Source of the DNA: Gordonia humi
GTDB lineage: Bacteria > Actinomycetota > Actinomycetes > Mycobacteriales > Mycobacteriaceae
Direction: 5' to 3'
Length of the DNA stretch: 64,000 bases
NCBI RefSeq assembly: GCF_014197435.1
Contig: NZ_JACIFP010000001.1
Coordinates: forward strand, 4,340,001 to 4,404,000
In this document: piece after piece, positions 61,963 to 64,000 of the stretch
How the letters are laid out: the number at the start of each line of letters is the position of its first letter
Numbering within the stretch: the first letter of the stretch is position 1
Position numbers and translations under genes: made by a program
The notes under the pieces: model-generated
What the model saw: only the letters and a program-made list of their open reading frames with translations
Databases searched by the model: none
What the model was told of the DNA's origin: nothing

Positions 61963-63762
61963 GTGACCACACACGAGTCCGGACGCACCGGCTCTTATCC
62001 GGAGTCGCTCGTCCCCCAGTCCGATCCCGTCGGCGTGACGGACGAACGGGTCGACATCCGCGAGTTCGCCGGCGGCCTGCCCCAGCACAAGGCGCGGCTG
62101 CCTCAGATTCGGATCGGCACCCGCTGGTACAACCCGTGGCTCGCATTGATCGTCGTCTCGGCGGTCGGCGCCCTCGTCTTCATCGCGATCTGCCAACAAC
62201 TGCGCCAGTACGACTGGATGCAGAGTTTCATGGACACCTACCCCGGTACGTCCGACAGCTACGCGCAGACCGTCGACTCGGGTTTCCCGGCCTGGCTGCG
62301 TTGGCAGCATCTGCTCAACGCGATCTTCATGCTGTTCATCATCCGCGCGGGCATCCAGATCCTCGCCGATCACCCTCGCCTCTATCTGAACTCGGGCAGC
62401 ACCCCCGGCACCGACTGGTTGCGCATCCGCGGACCTATTCCGGCCGACCGGCTCGACCAGAGCCGGCCGGACAAGGTCTGGACCGCCAAAGACGACGCCG
62501 TCGCCCTCCCGAAGTGGCTCGGCATCCCCGGTATCCGGCACTCCATCGGGCTCGCCCGCTGGGTGCACTTCAGCTTCGACCTGCTCTGGCTGATCAACGG
62601 GACGGTGTTCGTCGTCCTGCTGTTCGTCACCGACCAGTGGCACCGTCTGATCCCCACGTCGTGGACCGTCTTCCCGAACGCTCTGTCGGCGGCGATCCAG
62701 TACGGGTCGCTCGACTTCCCCGCCAATGAGGGCTACACGAATTTCAACGGCCTGCAGATCATCGCCTACTTTCTGACGATCTTCGTCGTCGCGCCCCTCG
62801 CACCGATCACCGGTCTGCTGCAGGCCCCGGCCGTCGCGGCGAAGCTCGGCACCGGACGCGGCCCGCTCAACCGCCAGGTGGCCCGCACACTGCACTTCTT
62901 CGTCCTCGCCTGGATGGTGTTCTTCATCCTCGTGCACACCGTGATGGTGTTCGTGACCGGTCTCGTCGGGAACCTGAACCACATCGTCCTGGGCGCGAAC
63001 ACCCAGTCACTGTGGCCCCTGCTCGTCTACGTCCTGGTGATGATCGCCGTCGTCGCGGTGTGGCTGGCGGCGAGCCCGTTCACCCTGCGCTATCCGCGAC
63101 TCGTACAGAAGACCGGTCGCTTCCTGGTCGGGTGGATCAAGGGGCTGATGGAGTGGAGCAATCCGCGCGCGGACTACTCCGAGAAGGACATCTCGCCGTA
63201 CTTCTGGCCCAACGGCACCATCCCGGTGTCGGACCGGTACCGCGAGATGCGGTCGAACAACTGGAGCGACTACACCCTCCTGGTGAACGGTCTCGTCGAG
63301 AACCCCACGACGTTCACGTACCGACAGCTCCTGGACATGCCCAAACACGAGCAGATCACCCAGCACTTCTGCATTCAGGGCTGGTCGGCGGTCGGCAAGT
63401 GGGGCGGCGTCCGGATGGCCGACATCCTGAAGATCGTGCAGCCCACGCCCGAGGCCAAGTACGCGGTCTTCTACTCGATGGCCTACGGCGGCGACGGCCC
63501 CGCCGCCGGACGGTACTACGACTGCCACAAGATCGAGCACATGAGCCGCGATCTGACGATTCTGGCGTACGAGATGAACGGTGAACCCCTCACCGAGACG
63601 CACGGTGCGCCGCTGCGCCTGCGCAACGAGGACGAACTCGGGTTCAAGCAGGTCAAGTGGATCGAGGCGATCGAGTTCGTCGAGTCGTTCGAGCACATCG
63701 GCCGCGGCCAGGGCGGCTACAACGAAGACCACGAGTTCTACGGCTACCGGATGCCGATCTGA
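61963..63762 (+). CDS. Fused cytochrome b561-like/molybdopterin oxidoreductase
   Basis: A 599-residue fusion. Residues about 50-385 form a membrane domain with helices and paired histidines typical of di-haem cytochrome b (LRWQHLLNAIFMLFIIRAG, LARWVHFSFDLLWLINGTVF, LHFFVLAWMVFFILVHTVMVF). Residues about 410-599 are a sulfite-oxidase-like molybdopterin domain with the likely Mo-ligand Cys470 in QHFCIQGWSAVGKWGGVRM and THGAPLRLRNEDELGFKQVKWIEAIEF. Together it could pass electrons between a molybdenum site and the quinone pool. GTG start directly after the SURF1 stop. Substrate unknown. Confidence 0.9.
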   Translation: MTTHESGRTGSYPESLVPQSDPVGVTDERVDIREFAGGLPQHKARLPQIRIGTRWYNPWLALIVVSAVGALVFIAICQQLRQYDWMQSFMDTYPGTSDSYAQTVDSGFPAWLRWQHLLNAIFMLFIIRAGIQILADHPRLYLNSGSTPGTDWLRIRGPIPADRLDQSRPDKVWTAKDDAVALPKWLGIPGIRHSIGLARWVHFSFDLLWLINGTVFVVLLFVTDQWHRLIPTSWTVFPNALSAAIQYGSLDFPANEGYTNFNGLQIIAYFLTIFVVAPLAPITGLLQAPAVAAKLGTGRGPLNRQVARTLHFFVLAWMVFFILVHTVMVFVTGLVGNLNHIVLGANTQSLWPLLVYVLVMIAVVAVWLAASPFTLRYPRLVQKTGRFLVGWIKGLMEWSNPRADYSEKDISPYFWPNGTIPVSDRYREMRSNNWSDYTLLVNGLVENPTTFTYRQLLDMPKHEQITQHFCIQGWSAVGKWGGVRMADILKIVQPTPEAKYAVFYSMAYGGDGPAAGRYYDCHKIEHMSRDLTILAYEMNGEPLTETHGAPLRLRNEDELGFKQVKWIEAIEFVESFEHIGRGQGGYNEDHEFYGYRMPI

Positions 63763-63793
63763 CAGCCCCACCGGAAACCCACGAAAGGTCATC

Positions 63794-64000
63794 ATGACTG
63801 ACAAGCAGACCCTCCTCTCATCCGTGCCCACCGGCCTGTGGATCGACGGCGCATCGGTCCCCGCCGCCTCCGGCAAGACGTTCCCGGTCACCGATCCGGC
63901 CACCGGCGACGTCCTGGTGGAGATCGCCGACGCCGGCGTCGACGACGTGCGGCGTGCCTTCGACATCGCGGTGACCGCCGGGCGGGCGTGGGCGACGACC
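63794..64000 (+). CDS. Aldehyde dehydrogenase family protein (start only)
   Basis: The first 69 residues of a gene that runs out of the window. LWIDGASVPAASGKTFPVTDPATGDVLVEIADAGVDDVRRAFDIAVTAGRAWA is the N-terminal pattern of NAD(P)-dependent aldehyde dehydrogenases, most like succinate-semialdehyde dehydrogenase (GabD). GAAAGG precedes the ATG. The catalytic part is outside, so the substrate class is provisional. Confidence 0.8.
   Translation, partial: MTDKQTLLSSVPTGLWIDGASVPAASGKTFPVTDPATGDVLVEIADAGVDDVRRAFDIAVTAGRAWATT

Overview
High-GC actinobacterial chromosome, most likely a mycolic-acid-containing member of the Mycobacteriales (Gordonia/Williamsia-like). The pointers are a RipA-type NlpC/P60 peptidoglycan hydrolase, a mycothiol-dependent maleylpyruvate isomerase, IdeR/DtxR-like iron boxes, an actinobacterial-type alpha-phosphoglucomutase and frequent GTG starts with ATGA/GTGA stop-start overlaps. 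The genus is inference; no rRNA is present.

0-13.5 kb: housekeeping and small accessory genes. These are the end of a beta-barrel protein, ripA, a frameshifted ABC-F ATPase, a DHA2-type MFS exporter divergent from its TetR regulator with three palindromic operators between them, an IS5-family element inserted exactly at the stop codon of a 3-hydroxybutyryl-CoA dehydrogenase gene, a luciferase-like monooxygenase, a MarR-MFS-isochorismatase operon, an aldo/keto reductase and a YgiD-type extradiol dioxygenase.

13.5-19.7 kb: a complete 3-hydroxybenzoate/gentisate pathway. An AAHS-type transporter and 3-hydroxybenzoate 6-hydroxylase lie on the plus strand. Gentisate 1,2-dioxygenase, fumarylpyruvate hydrolase and mycothiol-dependent maleylpyruvate isomerase lie on the minus strand. 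An IclR regulator sits between them, with two matching TTCTG-N5-CAGAA sites at the two promoter regions.

19.7-26.9 kb: glutaminase-STAS, an acyl-CoA ligase, a nitroreductase, an EthD-like protein, a zinc alcohol dehydrogenase, and a truncated carboxymuconolactone decarboxylase followed by cupin and aldo/keto reductase genes.

26.9-36.4 kb: siderophore-iron uptake locus 1. It has an IrtAB-like exporter-fold ABC pair, an AraC regulator and a FecB-SIP-FecC-FecD-FecE operon, with two IdeR-like boxes.

36.4-38.8 kb: a lipoprotein carboxylesterase and a TetR regulator.

38.9-50.0 kb: a mosaic island ending at tRNA-Ala(GGC). It holds a phage-type GH25 lysin and a fragment of a second protein with the same C-terminal motif, then a second, decaying iron-uptake locus (SIP pseudogene, IrtAB-like pair, TetR, FecB, frameshifted FecC, truncated FecD, no FecE). 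An IS3-family element without target duplication joins the broken FecD gene to a large serine recombinase that has lost its catalytic domain.

50-64 kb: core-like genes. These are a DsbA-like thiol oxidoreductase, pgm, an alpha/beta hydrolase coupled to an ABC-2 type transporter, a DUF488 protein, a TetR regulator divergent from an acyl-CoA ligase, a small 28-codon ORF, a hydrolase-fold protein lacking the usual nucleophile serine, an FMN-binding glutamate-synthase-like protein, SURF1, a fused cytochrome b561/molybdopterin oxidoreductase, and the start of an aldehyde dehydrogenase.
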